DNA from: Pandoraea cepalis
Lineage (GTDB): Bacteria; Pseudomonadota; Gammaproteobacteria; Burkholderiales; Burkholderiaceae
Assembly: GCF_902459665.1 (NCBI RefSeq)
Contig: NZ_CABPSL010000019.1
Coordinates: forward strand, 1 to 64,000
Direction: 5' to 3'
DNA length: 64,000 bases
In this document: positions 27,169 to 36,502 of the stretch, piece by piece
Layout: each line of letters begins with the position of its first letter
Position numbering within the stretch: position 1 is the stretch's first letter
The notes under the pieces: generated by a model
Database searches by the model: none
What the model saw: only the letters and a program-made list of their open reading frames with translations
What the model was told of the DNA's origin: nothing
Made by a program: the position numbers and the translations under genes

Positions 27169-27482
27169 GCAAACGCCCATCGCGCCTCATCGGGGATCTC
27201 TGACCGCGCACGGCGGCGCGTGGAGAGGTTACGGGGGGCGCAAAGAATCAGGCACCGATGTCACCTGGTGCTGCTGAAGACTCTGATCTTGAGCATGTTT
27301 TCTGCGGTCGCCGGGGCAACCTGTCGACCGCTTTTATTAGGCTATATAAGCGACGCGCTCAGAACCGCCGATCGCTGCGGTTAAATAGTCGACAAAACGC
27401 CCATGGGCGGCCATCGCCGTTAAGTGACATCGAGTCGCAAGAGTTTAGCGGGGTTCTGTTGTTATCCGGTCCAAAGGTCAAT
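27169..27482. other. Intergenic without recognisable gene
   Basis: No convincing coding frame on either strand. It separates the plus-strand Cys-rich gene from a minus-strand 42-aa gene, so it holds both 3' ends. Confidence 0.4.
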
Positions 27483-27611
27483 TTATCGCTTCTGCGCTTC
27501 GGACTTGACCGAATCGACATACGCGCCAACTGCCGCAGTTCCAGCCACAGCGGCAACAAAAACAATCGCGAAGGCAGTCAAATGTTGCAGAGGGGAATAA
27601 TTGCTAAACAT
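27483..27611 (-). CDS. Predicted 42-aa membrane protein
   Basis: The minus strand has a near-perfect ribosome site (AGGAGG, 4 bases before the ATG at 27611) opening a 42-codon frame. The product starts MFSNYSPLQH, has one hydrophobic helix (LTAFAIVFVAAVAGTAAVGA, residues 11-30) and ends in a charged tail. It looks like a small single-pass inner-membrane peptide. It lies 88 bases downstream of the WYL regulator on the same strand. No family recognised. Confidence 0.55.
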   Translation of the reverse strand: MFSNYSPLQHLTAFAIVFVAAVAGTAAVGAYVDSVKSEAQKR

Positions 27612-27699
27612 GGTTCCTCCTGTTCGAGGTCTGATAAAGCAGCATCAGTATGCTGTTTCTTCAAGATAAACACCTCGTAGGACAAATCATGTCCGAGCG

Positions 27700-28725
27700 T
27701 CACGATGCGCCCCGTACTTCGTAAATCGCGCCTAAAGCCTTTGCTTCTTCCGCCAGCTCGGCCCGCAGGCTCGCCGGCTGCAATACCTCGACGTTCGGCC
27801 CGAACGCCCTCAGCCACCACCTCAGTCGCTGACTCAACAGCACCGTGCCGCGCACTTCAAGCGCGTCGCCATCTTGGACAGCCTGCTGGTCCTCCGACAG
27901 CGGCGCTTCGAGCAGATGGTTTCCCGCTCCGTTTCTGAAACGCAGCCTCACGTCAATTTCTCCCTCGACCATGAAGTCGAACTGACGCTGCTCCCGCACG
28001 TACTGCGATAGCCTGAACCCGCGCGGGTAGGCAAAGGACTCAGGCAACATGGTCGCGCGAGCAAGACGGTCGAGCCTGTAAATCGCCGGATTGGGATGGC
28101 GCGGCATCGCTGCCACGAGATAGACCAACCCGCCGACTTCCACCAATCCGAGTGGGTAGACGATCTTCGCTTCGGCATTGTCACTCTTCGAGCGGGGCTG
28201 GTAGACGATCTCCAGCTTTTGATCGCTAAAAAGTGCTTGTGAAACCGTTGCGAAGATGTTGGGATCGACCTCGGGATATTGCAGTGCAAAGCCGCCAGTT
28301 TCGACCTCGATCTTGTCGATCCATTTACGGTAGCGTCGCTCATGCTCGCTGTTGGCAGTCGCCAGACGCTTGCCCGCCACATCGAACAATGGCGAAAGCG
28401 TTTCGGCCACCAGCGTCGGGATCCGCCACGTTGAAAAACGACGCAACGTCTGCAGGGCCAGCGCCTCGTCGTGCGTCATCATGCCGGCCGCCTTTGCGGC
28501 AAGGCCGCTTGCTCCGGCAACCTTGCGCCAATACTTGGCTCTCCCACGCTGCTCCATGACAACAAGCGAATCTTTAAGCATCTCTTCGAGCCGTCGCTGC
28601 ACGGTCTTCACAACCGGCGGATCCAGCAGCATGACGCTGACCTTGCGATGTACGTCGGGTGTGGAAATTGGCTCCTCGCCCTTGGCAGCATCGGGCAAGA
28701 CTTGCATGATTTCTCGATCCAGCAT
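27700..28725 (-). CDS. WYL-domain transcriptional regulator
   Basis: 341-aa protein with an N-terminal winged-HTH-like part (residues about 1-75), then a WYL domain (about 155-235, with IVYQPRSKS, VYPLGLVEVGGLVYLVAAMP and RLDRLA) and a C-terminal WCX extension. WYL proteins sense nucleotides or nucleic acids and often control defence or DNA-damage genes. Divergent from the PAS-GGDEF gene with a 205-base gap, so a shared promoter region is likely. No Shine-Dalgarno is clear before 28725. It appears intact amid decayed DNA. Confidence 0.88.
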   Translation of the reverse strand: MLDREIMQVLPDAAKGEEPISTPDVHRKVSVMLLDPPVVKTVQRRLEEMLKDSLVVMEQRGRAKYWRKVAGASGLAAKAAGMMTHDEALALQTLRRFSTWRIPTLVAETLSPLFDVAGKRLATANSEHERRYRKWIDKIEVETGGFALQYPEVDPNIFATVSQALFSDQKLEIVYQPRSKSDNAEAKIVYPLGLVEVGGLVYLVAAMPRHPNPAIYRLDRLARATMLPESFAYPRGFRLSQYVREQRQFDFMVEGEIDVRLRFRNGAGNHLLEAPLSEDQQAVQDGDALEVRGTVLLSQRLRWWLRAFGPNVEVLQPASLRAELAEEAKALGAIYEVRGAS

Positions 28726-28930
28726 GTCGGAGGTGGAATCAGGTTAAAAATGTTCAAGTCTGCCTTAACGGCACATTTCTGAAATTCTTTAACTCGCGAC
28801 TTCACAACGCGTATGCCAGCGGTCGCCCCCCCCTGCGCGCTACCGCCGGAAACCACTTTCCATAACAAGACACAATTTGTCCCATCGGCCCTCTAACCTA
28901 CACGATCAGGGAAAGACTCAGGGAGGCAGT

Positions 28931-29902
28931 TTGGAAAGCGAGAAACCTCTTACTCCGATTGCAGCGGCTCAACGAATCGTGCTGCGCGCAATGATCTTTG
29001 AACATTGTCCAGACGGCATTGTGATCACCGATGCCAGGGGATTCGTGATCGAATCCAACGCCTCATTCAAACGTATGACCGGATACTGTCCTGATGAAAC
29101 CCAGGACAAAAACCTGCGCCGCCTGTGGGCTGGGCTTTTCGACCGGACGCTCTATCGGACAATCCGCAAGTCCATCGCTTCCACGGGCTGCTGGCAAGGT
29201 GAAATGCCTGAACTGCTCGTGTACGAGCGTGTGCATCGCTACCCACTGCGCATCAATGCAATTCGCGACGACCACGGGAATACAGTCGCCCTCATTTGGA
29301 CGCTTATTGACGACACCCGTCTATCTGTCATGCGCCGTGAAATGGTTCGGCTTGCACACCACGATCCGCTCACGGGGCTACCAAATCGCCTGCTACTGAT
29401 GTCGAGACTGGAAAACATGCTCGACCGCTATCGGAAAGACGTTACCGACGCGGTCTTGTTCGTTGACCTCGACGGATTCAAGCTGGTTAACGACACGTTC
29501 GGACATAAGACTGGCGACAAACTTTTACAGGCAGTCACAGCACGGCTCAACGCCCGCCTGCGGCACACCGATATGTTGGCTCGCCTCGGGGGAGACGAGT
29601 TTGTCATCGTCCTAGAACAGATCGCGCACGAGCAAGATGCTGCCATTGTTGCCGAGGACATCATCCATCAGATCCACACACCGTTCACACTTGCTGACGG
29701 TACCACCGTACGCATCGGTGCCAGCGTGGGAATCGCGATTTTGCAACAAGACGGAAAAAATGCAGATCAGCTTCTTGAGCAGGCCGACCGTGCACTTTAT
29801 TCCGCCAAAAGGGCCGGCAAGGGAGCCTATAGATTCTTTGAGAGTCACCTGAACCGCACCGGGAATGAACTGCCCCCCGAGAGTTGGACGTTGAAGCGTT
29901 AG
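28931..29902 (+). CDS. PAS-GGDEF diguanylate cyclase
   Basis: 323-aa cytosolic c-di-GMP synthase: PAS sensor (residues about 18-130, FEHCPDGIVITDARGFVIES) joined to a GGDEF domain (about 150-315). The active-site loop LGGDEFVIV (about residue 218) and the inhibitory RxxD site (RHTD, five residues before GGDEF) are intact, so it should be active and product-inhibited. TTG 28931 is chosen because AGGGAGG stands 5 bases before it; a longer TTG start at 28877 has no site. Carried on the mobile region beside a WYL regulator. Confidence 0.88.
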   Translation: MESEKPLTPIAAAQRIVLRAMIFEHCPDGIVITDARGFVIESNASFKRMTGYCPDETQDKNLRRLWAGLFDRTLYRTIRKSIASTGCWQGEMPELLVYERVHRYPLRINAIRDDHGNTVALIWTLIDDTRLSVMRREMVRLAHHDPLTGLPNRLLLMSRLENMLDRYRKDVTDAVLFVDLDGFKLVNDTFGHKTGDKLLQAVTARLNARLRHTDMLARLGGDEFVIVLEQIAHEQDAAIVAEDIIHQIHTPFTLADGTTVRIGASVGIAILQQDGKNADQLLEQADRALYSAKRAGKGAYRFFESHLNRTGNELPPESWTLKR

Positions 29903-30018
29903 TTTTTTCCCGCTCGCATTCGATATTCCACGGGACTCAGTCCACCAAGTTTCGATTTGATGCGGTGCCGGTTGTAGTAGTCGATGTAGCCCTTCAGGCC
30001 TACCCGCAATGCGTTTCC
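29899..30018 (-). mobile_element. IS3-family transposase C-terminal fragment
   Basis: About 39 residues of an IS3-type OrfB tail: GYIDYYNRHRIKSKLGGLSP then VEYRMRAGKN and stop. The DDE catalytic core is absent. The stop overlaps the end of the GGDEF gene, so insertion happened right at its 3' end. Confidence 0.75.
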
Positions 30019-30042
30019 ACTTCGACTGATTCCCGTGTTGGT

Positions 30043-30115
30043 GGATTCAACCGGTCGATGCATCGCCTTCCGCTGCGGTGCAGCGTCAAGTATGTTGAAT
30101 TGACCGGTTGAATCC
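30043..30115. repeat. 73-bp element with perfect 14-bp inverted ends
   Basis: GGATTCAACCGGTC (30043-30056) and GACCGGTTGAATCC (30102-30115) are exact inverted copies around a 45-base core with no gene. This has the shape of a tiny non-autonomous mobile element (MITE) or an internally deleted IS. Confidence 0.6.
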
Positions 30116-30412
30116 GCAGGTGCAGACCGGACGCGCATCCCTCGGCGACAGCGAACTTCCGGTTCCAGCATCGACGAATATGAGAGTTCAAACCGTATCG
30201 GGCGCCTAGCCCACTCCGCGATGGCCCGGCGTACCGCTCGCCCTACCGCGATCCTGCAGCGCAGCTAGTTCCCTAACGGCATCCGCCGCGGCACCACAAT
30301 TTGGATCTCGGGCACACCGTGCGAAGTTGGGCCAGTCCGCGCGTGAAAATGCGGGCCTTTACCCAACCACGGGTCCCGCGTGCGATCCGCACACCGATGG
30401 AGAACCTGCCTT

Positions 30413-30577
30413 ATGGTCATCCTGCAACAACTGTCGCGTATCGTGGCTGACGAGATCAGGAGCGCACTGCCGGTCTACCTCCTGCCCTTGCTCATCGTGC
30501 GACGCGCCCTCCTCCGCGGGCGAGGCATTCCGGCCGGCCGGACTATCGAGCGCTGGCTGCGTTGTCACCGTAAGTGA
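30413..30577 (+). CDS. Conserved 54-aa protein, copy 1
   Basis: 54-aa basic protein with an amphipathic/hydrophobic centre: DEIRSALPVYLLPLLIV, then an Arg-rich end (RRALLRGRG, RWLRCHRK). A second copy at 36338 has the same length and about 70% identical residues, with both silent and conservative changes, which supports real coding. About 100 bases of leader are also similar. GGAG lies 11 bases before ATG. Function unknown; a small membrane-associated or antisense-regulated peptide is possible. Confidence 0.5.
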   Translation: MVILQQLSRIVADEIRSALPVYLLPLLIVRRALLRGRGIPAGRTIERWLRCHRK

Positions 30578-30924
30578 CCGCCAACAGGATACCTTGCGCG
30601 TCCCCAATCGATTGGGGCCTGTCCTCGCAGGCGGCACAGCATGCGCAAATGAAACTTCTGCCACGCCTCGGCCGCCTACCAATCGTGTAACAGACGCCAA
30701 GATGTCACGCCACTGCCGAAGCCAAGCTCTTGAGGAAAGTCCTCCCGAGGAATACCTGTTCCGCGCCAGTGCTATGAAGCCAGGGCTCAAGCCCCTCGGC
30801 AAAAGCATGTACTTATCGAAATAGATTGGCGCACCGGCCAGCAGCGGCCGTTTAGCTTGGAGTGATCTATTCCCGTCAATGACCAGACCCTACGCCATCC
30901 AGGCCAGATCTCGCCCGACGACAC
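30578..30924. other. Intergenic without recognisable gene
   Basis: No supported frame. It runs from the 54-aa gene to the broken SsuA-like gene. Confidence 0.4.
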
Positions 30925-31849
30925 GCTACCGCCCGGCTCCTAGGTCTCACCTACGGCGCCATGCTGGCACCCGCCGCCGCGTTGGTGACGCCGCGCCCAC
31001 CTTCAGCATCGGTTATCAGAAGAGTTCCGCCACACTGTTCCTAGCCAAACGCCGTGCAACCATTGATGCGCGTCTCAAGAAGCTGGGTGTCAACAAGGTG
31101 GATTGGGTGGCATTTCAGTTCGGATCGCCGATGCTCGAAGCGATTAGCGCAGGCGTGGTCGACATCGGCTCGGTCGGCGATACGCCGCCTATCTTCGCGC
31201 AGGTCGTCTATGCCGCAACGGCGCCTTCGCCAGCACACGCGTTACTGGTGCAGACATCCTCGCCGAACCGCTTGGCGACCGAACTGCGCGGTAAGCGCGT
31301 GGCTTTTAGCAAGGGATCGAGTGCTTACAGCACAACGCTGAGCGCGCTGAGCGTCGCCGGCTTGCGCTACACCGACATGCAGCCGGTCTATCTCGGCTCG
31401 ACAGAAGCCTCGGCGGCTTTCGTCAGCGGCAACATCGACGCCTGGACGGTCTGCGGTTCCTACCACGCGCAGGCCGAAGCCAAATATCACGCACGGGTTC
31501 TCACAGACACCACGAGCGATCTGCGCCTCGCCAGCCATTCCATTTATATCGCCAAGCGCGAGTTCGCGAGCCGCTACGGCGAAACGCTTGCTGCCGCGCT
31601 CGATGAACTGAGCCAGCTCGAACGCTGGGCGGGGGAGCATCGCAACGACGTCGCTGCGCTCGCTGCCGAAGTCACCGGCCTTGACGTCAATGTAAAAAAA
31701 CGTACCGGCATGCACATCTCGGCGTCAACCGCTTCACGTCGCAAGTGCTCGCGCAGCAGCGACAGTTCGCCAACGCCTTCTACGACCTCGAGCTGACTCC
31801 AAAGCCGATCATGGTCGCCGACATCGGCCGGAACTGGCCGTCAGCCTGA
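30925..31849 (+). pseudogene. SsuA-like sulfonate-binding protein, frameshifted
   Basis: Matches periplasmic aliphatic sulfonate/nitrate-type binding proteins: FSIGYQKSSATLFLAK, SPMLEAISAGVVDIGSVGDT, PPIFAQ, and LRGKRVAFSKGSSAY. The signal-peptide-like LLGLTYGAMLAPAAA is in a different frame upstream, so one frameshift separates it from the mature part. A second frameshift near 31,705 moves the C-terminus (HLGVNRFTSQVLAQQRQFAN to PSA and stop at 31849) out of frame. It would have delivered sulfonates to an ABC importer; no permease or ATPase is nearby. Confidence 0.8.
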
Positions 31850-31957
31850 CAGCCGTGACGGCGCGGTGCGAACTGACCACCCGCCTCCCTCCGCCCGCAC
31901 GTTCCCGGCATTTGCGCGTGCCGTGTTGCTGACCACCAGCACCGGTGTCATGGACGA

Positions 31958-32128
31958 TTCGCTGCGCGCCTTCGCCTGCGTGATGTTGCTATACGGCAAC
32001 ATGTCCTGCTTCAGCCGGACATTGCCGTCGATCACCGAACCCTCACCGACCGTCAAGCGGCTGAAAATCGTCGCTCCGGCGCAGATCATCACGTTGTCGT
32101 CGATGATCGGATGACGAGCCAGCCCGTT
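31958..32128 (-). pseudogene. Serine acetyltransferase C-terminal fragment
   Basis: Hexapeptide-repeat sequence of EpsC-type serine O-acetyltransferase: RHPIIDDNVMICAGATIFSR, LTVGEGSVIDGNVRLKQDM, LPYSNITQAKARSE. Only the last third of the enzyme is present. Convergent with the SsuA-like remnant; both belong to sulfur assimilation. Confidence 0.65.
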
Positions 32129-33041
32129 GCGCCGATAGCCAGGCGTCTGCACAGGAGGCTCAGAGGCAATTGATCTCCCCACAAACAATGACCTATCCCC
32201 CGCGAAATCGGCGCATGCACTATTTTTCCGGAGATTCCGTGCGGGGCGCTCCGATGCCTGCTATGTGTCAGAACCGAACACTCCCTCGTTCGCAAGCAAC
32301 TGTTTCCGCGGAAATTTTCGATTCACGCATGATCAATTCTGGGATCCGTGGTGAAGTTGTGAATGGAACGGACCTGCGCATAGATGACACAGTCGAGAGC
32401 GCGGCTCGCATTCACGTCCGCAACCACACGAGCACCGGCTCGCTTCGCCGCGAGTCATCGATAACGGGTGGACGCATAACATCGCTTCAGAACATGCAGG
32501 TCACCACTACAGCGACTTCACCGCCCCACTGTGAGCGGAGCGCACACGGTTGCTCGCACCCGCAACCTATTGAGAAATCCTGAGTATCACTCCGGTGAGC
32601 ACGGCATTTCTATCGCGCCCACAAATGTTTGCCGGCACTTGGCCAAGTTCAAAGCCTGATCAGTCCATAATGCCCTGACCAATGCGGTCGCAGTTGAGCC
32701 GAACCATGCCTTAAGCAATATCCTCGCCCCGTCCTATCGGAGTGGCGCTCAGGGGATCGGCTCCGAAATTCCTTCGCAGACACAAGCCCATGAACAGGAG
32801 GGAGCACCCGCGCCCTCTTTGCAAGGCTGTTCGGCTGAAACATCGAAAACGCACAATATCTCCTCGTCTTTCGTACGTCCATCTCCGAACGCAGAACGCA
32901 CAATTCGAGAATGTGATGACCAGCGAGACGGCGGCGTACCGCCCGACGACCACATCCACAGCGAAAGACACTTAGCTCTCGTCCCAAGACTCCGAGAGCA
33001 AGCGGAACGTGAAAACACTTGATCAAGAGAGGAGAAATATC
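32129..33041. other. Long intergenic stretch before StbB-like gene
   Basis: About 900 bases with only short frames that show no family likeness, no repeats I can follow and no tRNA. The last 60 bases hold a good ribosome site (GAGGAG) for the next gene. The remainder looks like decayed insertion debris. Confidence 0.4.
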
Positions 33042-33803
33042 ATGTCCAAAAAAATCCTGGTGGTTCATGTCGCCAGCCATGTCGGTAAGAGCGCTATCGT
33101 TGTATCCCTCCTCCACCCACGGATGAACTCGCCACGAGTATTCTCGGTTGATAAGCAAAACTTCGATGCTTCTGCTTATGGGATCGAGGTCGCCCGATTT
33201 GACGCCTCCGGGCTCACCAACATCATGGATACCATTGCGGCGGAACCTGGGGATCTGATTGTTGACGTCGGCTTCTTGCAGTTCAATGACATGATGAAAG
33301 AGTTCTCGAGGCTCCAAGGTGCGATCAACGACTTCGACATCGTCATCGTCCCGACGACCCCCGATAGGCGCGCCCAAGAGGAGACCATCACAACTGTGTT
33401 GACCCTGCTGAACGTGGGCCTGGAAACCGAAAAGCTCCGGATCATCTTCAACCGCATGAGGGGTGATCCCGAGGATGGCCTAGAGGACGAATTCGACCAG
33501 ATTCTCGCATTCGGGCGCTCCAACGACGCCATTCCGATCTACGACGACCTCGTAATCAGAGAAAATGTCTTGCATTCCGATCTGCGAATCGCCCGCGTTT
33601 CGTTCCAGCAAATGATCTCTGATTGCACTGACTACAAGGCAGCAGTGACCGAAGCCGTCGCGAAAGATCCGAATAGTCCCAACACTCGTCGACTTATAAA
33701 GTTTCGCAACCTGCACCGCGCCGCAGTTAGTGCCAACGCCGAGTTGGACGCCGTGTTCTCTGCGCTCCTCCTCCCGCCTGACACTGACCGAACGGGAGCC
33801 TAG
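33042..33803 (+). CDS. StbB-like plasmid stability ATPase
   Basis: 253-aa P-loop protein of the StbB/ParA-like (deviant Walker) group. The N-terminal loop HVASHVGKSAIVVSLLHPRM (residues about 8-27) keeps GKS but lacks the classic KGG; Walker B-like LIVDVGFLQF and FDIVIVPTTPD follow. GAGGAG 9 bases before ATG 33042 sets the start. StbB proteins act with StbA/StbC in stable inheritance and conjugation of plasmids. Here it stands alone, 4.3 kb from a ParM-like gene, so the partner may be missing or distant. Confidence 0.7.
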   Translation: MSKKILVVHVASHVGKSAIVVSLLHPRMNSPRVFSVDKQNFDASAYGIEVARFDASGLTNIMDTIAAEPGDLIVDVGFLQFNDMMKEFSRLQGAINDFDIVIVPTTPDRRAQEETITTVLTLLNVGLETEKLRIIFNRMRGDPEDGLEDEFDQILAFGRSNDAIPIYDDLVIRENVLHSDLRIARVSFQQMISDCTDYKAAVTEAVAKDPNSPNTRRLIKFRNLHRAAVSANAELDAVFSALLLPPDTDRTGA

Positions 33804-34036
33804 TCACGCTTCGGGGTCCGCGCGGCGAAGTCAACACCAAGTCCGTTCAGCAACTAGAATACGGACAGTGGGTTGAAGTTATGTCCAACTCTTGGGAGGC
33901 AGTTCAAAATCGGGGCGATTCATTTTTCAAACGCGCATTTGGTTTGCCCGGGAATTCCTTAGTTTTTCAGCTAACCGGTACGCATAGACCGATACGACCG
34001 TGACGCAATGTTGTGCCCCCCGCTTCACATACTTTT

Positions 34037-34063
34037 GGCCCATCCATCGTGATGGGCCTTTTT
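34037..34063 (+). terminator. Intrinsic terminator
   Basis: GGCCCATC / GATGGGCC stem with a 6-base loop followed by TTTTT (34059-34063). It lies 234 bases after the StbB-like gene. The 33804-34036 gap has no other supported gene, so it may end the stbB transcript or a small RNA. Confidence 0.75.
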
Positions 34064-34169
34064 CCGTGGTGGCACGGCGGTCATGCTGTTTCCTTGATCG
34101 CTTCTCTCTCCTAGCCCTACAACGTCGTTCAGTCGTTCGACCAAAACGTACTCCCATCATCCGTGGGCA

Positions 34170-34270
34170 TTGCTTATCTTCCTGAACGTGCCTGCGATGG
34201 CGCAGCAGGAAGCCTATATCCGCGGCGCCGACAGGTTGTTCGACGCGAAAGGAAAACTAGTCAACGACGG
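34170..34270 (+). pseudogene. NADPH-dependent FMN reductase C-terminal fragment
   Basis: About 30 residues, LNVPAMAQQEAYIRGADRLF then DAKGKLVND, match the C-terminal segment of NADPH-dependent FMN reductases (SsuE/ChrR type). Both sides are truncated, the right side running into the 3' end of the esterase gene. Confidence 0.55.
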
Positions 34271-34280
34271 AATTGGTTGT

Positions 34281-34961
34281 TCAATCCAGCCCGTTCCACC
34301 ACCGCAGAAAGTCGGCGTGCATCGCCGCACTGATGCCATGGCCGATTGGGTACAGGTTCAAGGTGTGGTTGACACCCAACTCATCCAGCCACGCGTGGCC
34401 ACGGTGCGCCCATTCAACGGGGAGCTTGCTGTCGTGCTCGCCGTGGCCGACAAATCCCTGCAGCGAGCCCAAACGTTCACGGCTAGCCACCAGCGGGGCG
34501 ATCTCGGGCAGGATTCGCCCCGACAATACTCCGAATCCTGACACCGACTCGGGCGAAGTAAGTGCCACGCCGGCACTCATGATGCCGCCCTGGCTGAAGC
34601 CTGCGATGCAGGTCTGTTGCAGCGCGATGCCATACGCGCGAGGCAACTCGGTCAACAGTTGGACCAGTGCTTGACGGCTGTGCTCGGCCTGCTCGGGCAC
34701 AATGCGTGGCCCGGTCGACGTAAAAGTCACCTGAAACCACGCGAATTGTTGCGGCCCCAACGTCAACGGGCCGCGAGCCAGTACCACCAGGGTATCGGCG
34801 TCGACACCATTAGCTAAGCCAGCCATCGATGTCTCATTACTGCCGACACCATGCAACAGGACGAGGCAACGGCGCGGCGCGACTGGCAGCGGCTGCATCA
34901 AAGAGTAAGACAGGCCGGAAACCGAATCGGTCTGCAAAGGACCGATAGCCAGGGTAGTCAT
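34281..34961 (-). CDS. Alpha/beta hydrolase (carboxylesterase/phospholipase type)
   Basis: 226-aa soluble esterase of the YpfH/carboxylesterase group. Nucleophile elbow AGFSQGG (Ser about residue 124), an oxyanion strand LVLLHGVGSNE (residues about 33-43), acid in GEHDSKLPVE (about 175) and His in YPIGHGIS (about 210) complete the triad. The gene is intact though flanked by an FMN-reductase fragment and an IS remnant. Substrate unknown. Confidence 0.85.
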   Translation of the reverse strand: MTTLAIGPLQTDSVSGLSYSLMQPLPVAPRRCLVLLHGVGSNETSMAGLANGVDADTLVVLARGPLTLGPQQFAWFQVTFTSTGPRIVPEQAEHSRQALVQLLTELPRAYGIALQQTCIAGFSQGGIMSAGVALTSPESVSGFGVLSGRILPEIAPLVASRERLGSLQGFVGHGEHDSKLPVEWAHRGHAWLDELGVNHTLNLYPIGHGISAAMHADFLRWWNGLD

Positions 34962-34996
34962 AGCAAAGGCTCTCCAAAAATCAAATTACTACATGG

Positions 34997-36010
34997 ATAG
35001 TGGATTTGCCCCCGTATCACCATACACGGTCTCACACTTGAGTTGATAAGCGACTCCTGCGCCGGAACTCGCGAGGTGAGCGATATTTCAGCGCGCTGTG
35101 GGGATGATGCTCGTTGTAATACTCGAACGCGGCTGCCAGATTGCGCACAGCTGTCACGGCATCAGGCTTGGCCATGAAGGCCACGTAATCGCGCTTCATC
35201 GTCTTCACGAAACTTTCCGCCATGCCACTACTTTGCGGGCTGCACACGGGTGTGGCAAATGGTTTCAGACCGATATCCACAGCGAACCGGCGCGTCTCGT
35301 CGACCGTGTAACCCGAGCCGCTGTCGCTCAATCACTCGATTTCGGAAGGCGCATGCAAAGCACCGCCAAAGCGGTTTTCCACAGCAGCCAGCATCACGTC
35401 ACGAACGATATCGCCGCTGTGGCCTGCTATGGTCGCGGCCCAGCTCATGGCCTCGCGGTCGCACCAGTCCAGCGCAAACGTCACACGCAGCGGCTGACCG
35501 TTGTCACATCGAAACTCGAAGCCGCCGGAGCACCAACGCTGATTGTTGCGAGCCACGTTCACCTTGTCGCCGTGCCGCCGCTGCAGACGTAGAGGCGTAT
35601 GACGCAGCTCCATGAGCAATCCATATGTGCTCGTGGCGCGATAGATGCGCTTTGCATTCAAGACGATCATTCCAATGGACTATCGCTCATCGCGGAGCAC
35701 ACCGCAAACGCGACGATAGCCGTAGCTCGGCAAATCACCGATAACCCAGCGGATTGCATCGACCACAGGTGCATCATCGGTTTACCCGGGCTTCCGCCCA
35801 TCCTGCCAGTCAGCGGAGCGTGCAAGTTGTGCCGAAACGTTCGAGCGCGACACACCGAAAACTTCGCAGACCAGTTTCACTGCGCGTCCCCCAGCAACCA
35901 TGGTGCGTTATCCATTTTTTGTCCGGCCATATTCGACTGATTCACGAAGAATCTCGTTCTCCACGGTCGTTTTGCCGACCATTGCCGAGACTATCAACCT
36001 GAGTGTCATC
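34997..36010 (-). mobile_element. IS3-family (IS2-like) element, inactive
   Basis: The minus strand holds the end of OrfA (ENEILRESVEYGR) and nearly the whole OrfB: VCEVFGVSRSNVSAQLARSA, VVDAIRWVIGDLPSYGYRR, RHGDKVNVARNNQRW, and the DDE part with [16 protein letters not shown] and [19 protein letters not shown]. OrfB stays in one frame but has three in-frame stops (TAA near 35,788, TAG near 35,685, TGA at 35332-35334, the last where Trp is expected). OrfA is truncated upstream. One outer end is probably TGGATTTGCCCCC near 34,999. Confidence 0.8.
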
Positions 36011-36337
36011 CCGCATCTCAACGGTTCGGAAGACGTTGACTCGTCCTGTCTTCGCCTTGCGGACATTCTCACACTTATCGGCGGCGCTGCGGAATGCCCG
36101 ACTTGAAGCCGTGGCGCACTCAATCTCTCCCTCCCGCGCGACCCCGGAGTCACCACCGAACAACGTGTGGCGATGACCTCGCTCCCGTGCCCTAAAAGCC
36201 GGCGTGAAGCATAGCTCACGACAACTTGCGTCTCTGGCGCACCGTGCGAACCTGTGTCCGTCCGCATCTGAAATTGCGGACCGTTACCCAACTACGGATT
36301 GCACCGACAACCCACACACAGATAGAGGCCCTGCCTT
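36011..36337. other. Intergenic, leader of 54-aa gene
   Basis: The left part is debris after the truncated IS. The right part (about 36,238-36,337) is similar to the leader of the first 54-aa copy. No other gene is supported. Confidence 0.35.
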
Positions 36338-36502
36338 ATGGTCACCCGACAATCACTGTGGCGCATCATGGTCGACGAGATTAGGAGCTCGCTGCCGGTC
36401 TACCTCCTGCCCCTACTTATCCTTTGCCGCGCCCTCCTCCGCGGGCGAGGTTTTCCGACGTGCCGAACGATCGCGCGCTGGCTACGCCGTCACGGTGGGT
36501 AA
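36338..36502 (+). CDS. Conserved 54-aa protein, copy 2
   Basis: Second copy of the 54-aa protein at 30413: DEIRSSLPVYLLPLLIL then CRALLRGRGFP and RWLRRHGG. Same length and start context (CTGCCTTATGGTCA), about 38 of 54 residues identical. The upstream 100 bases share blocks such as CACCGTGCGAA and TTACCCAAC. GAGG precedes the start by about 11 bases. Function unknown. Confidence 0.5.
   Translation: MVTRQSLWRIMVDEIRSSLPVYLLPLLILCRALLRGRGFPTCRTIARWLRRHGG

Noticed and set aside
26567-27470. GTTATCCGG occurring at both ends as a possible flanking repeat
   Set aside because: Only nine bases match and the flanks differ, which is expected by chance in this length.
30359-30808. 149-codon minus-strand frame opposite the first 54-aa gene
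   Set aside because: Not preserved opposite the second copy at 36338, whereas the plus-strand 54-codon frame is.
33881-34003. 40-residue frame after the StbB-like gene, ending near the terminator
   Set aside because: No ribosome site and no recognisable pattern; kept as unannotated spacer.
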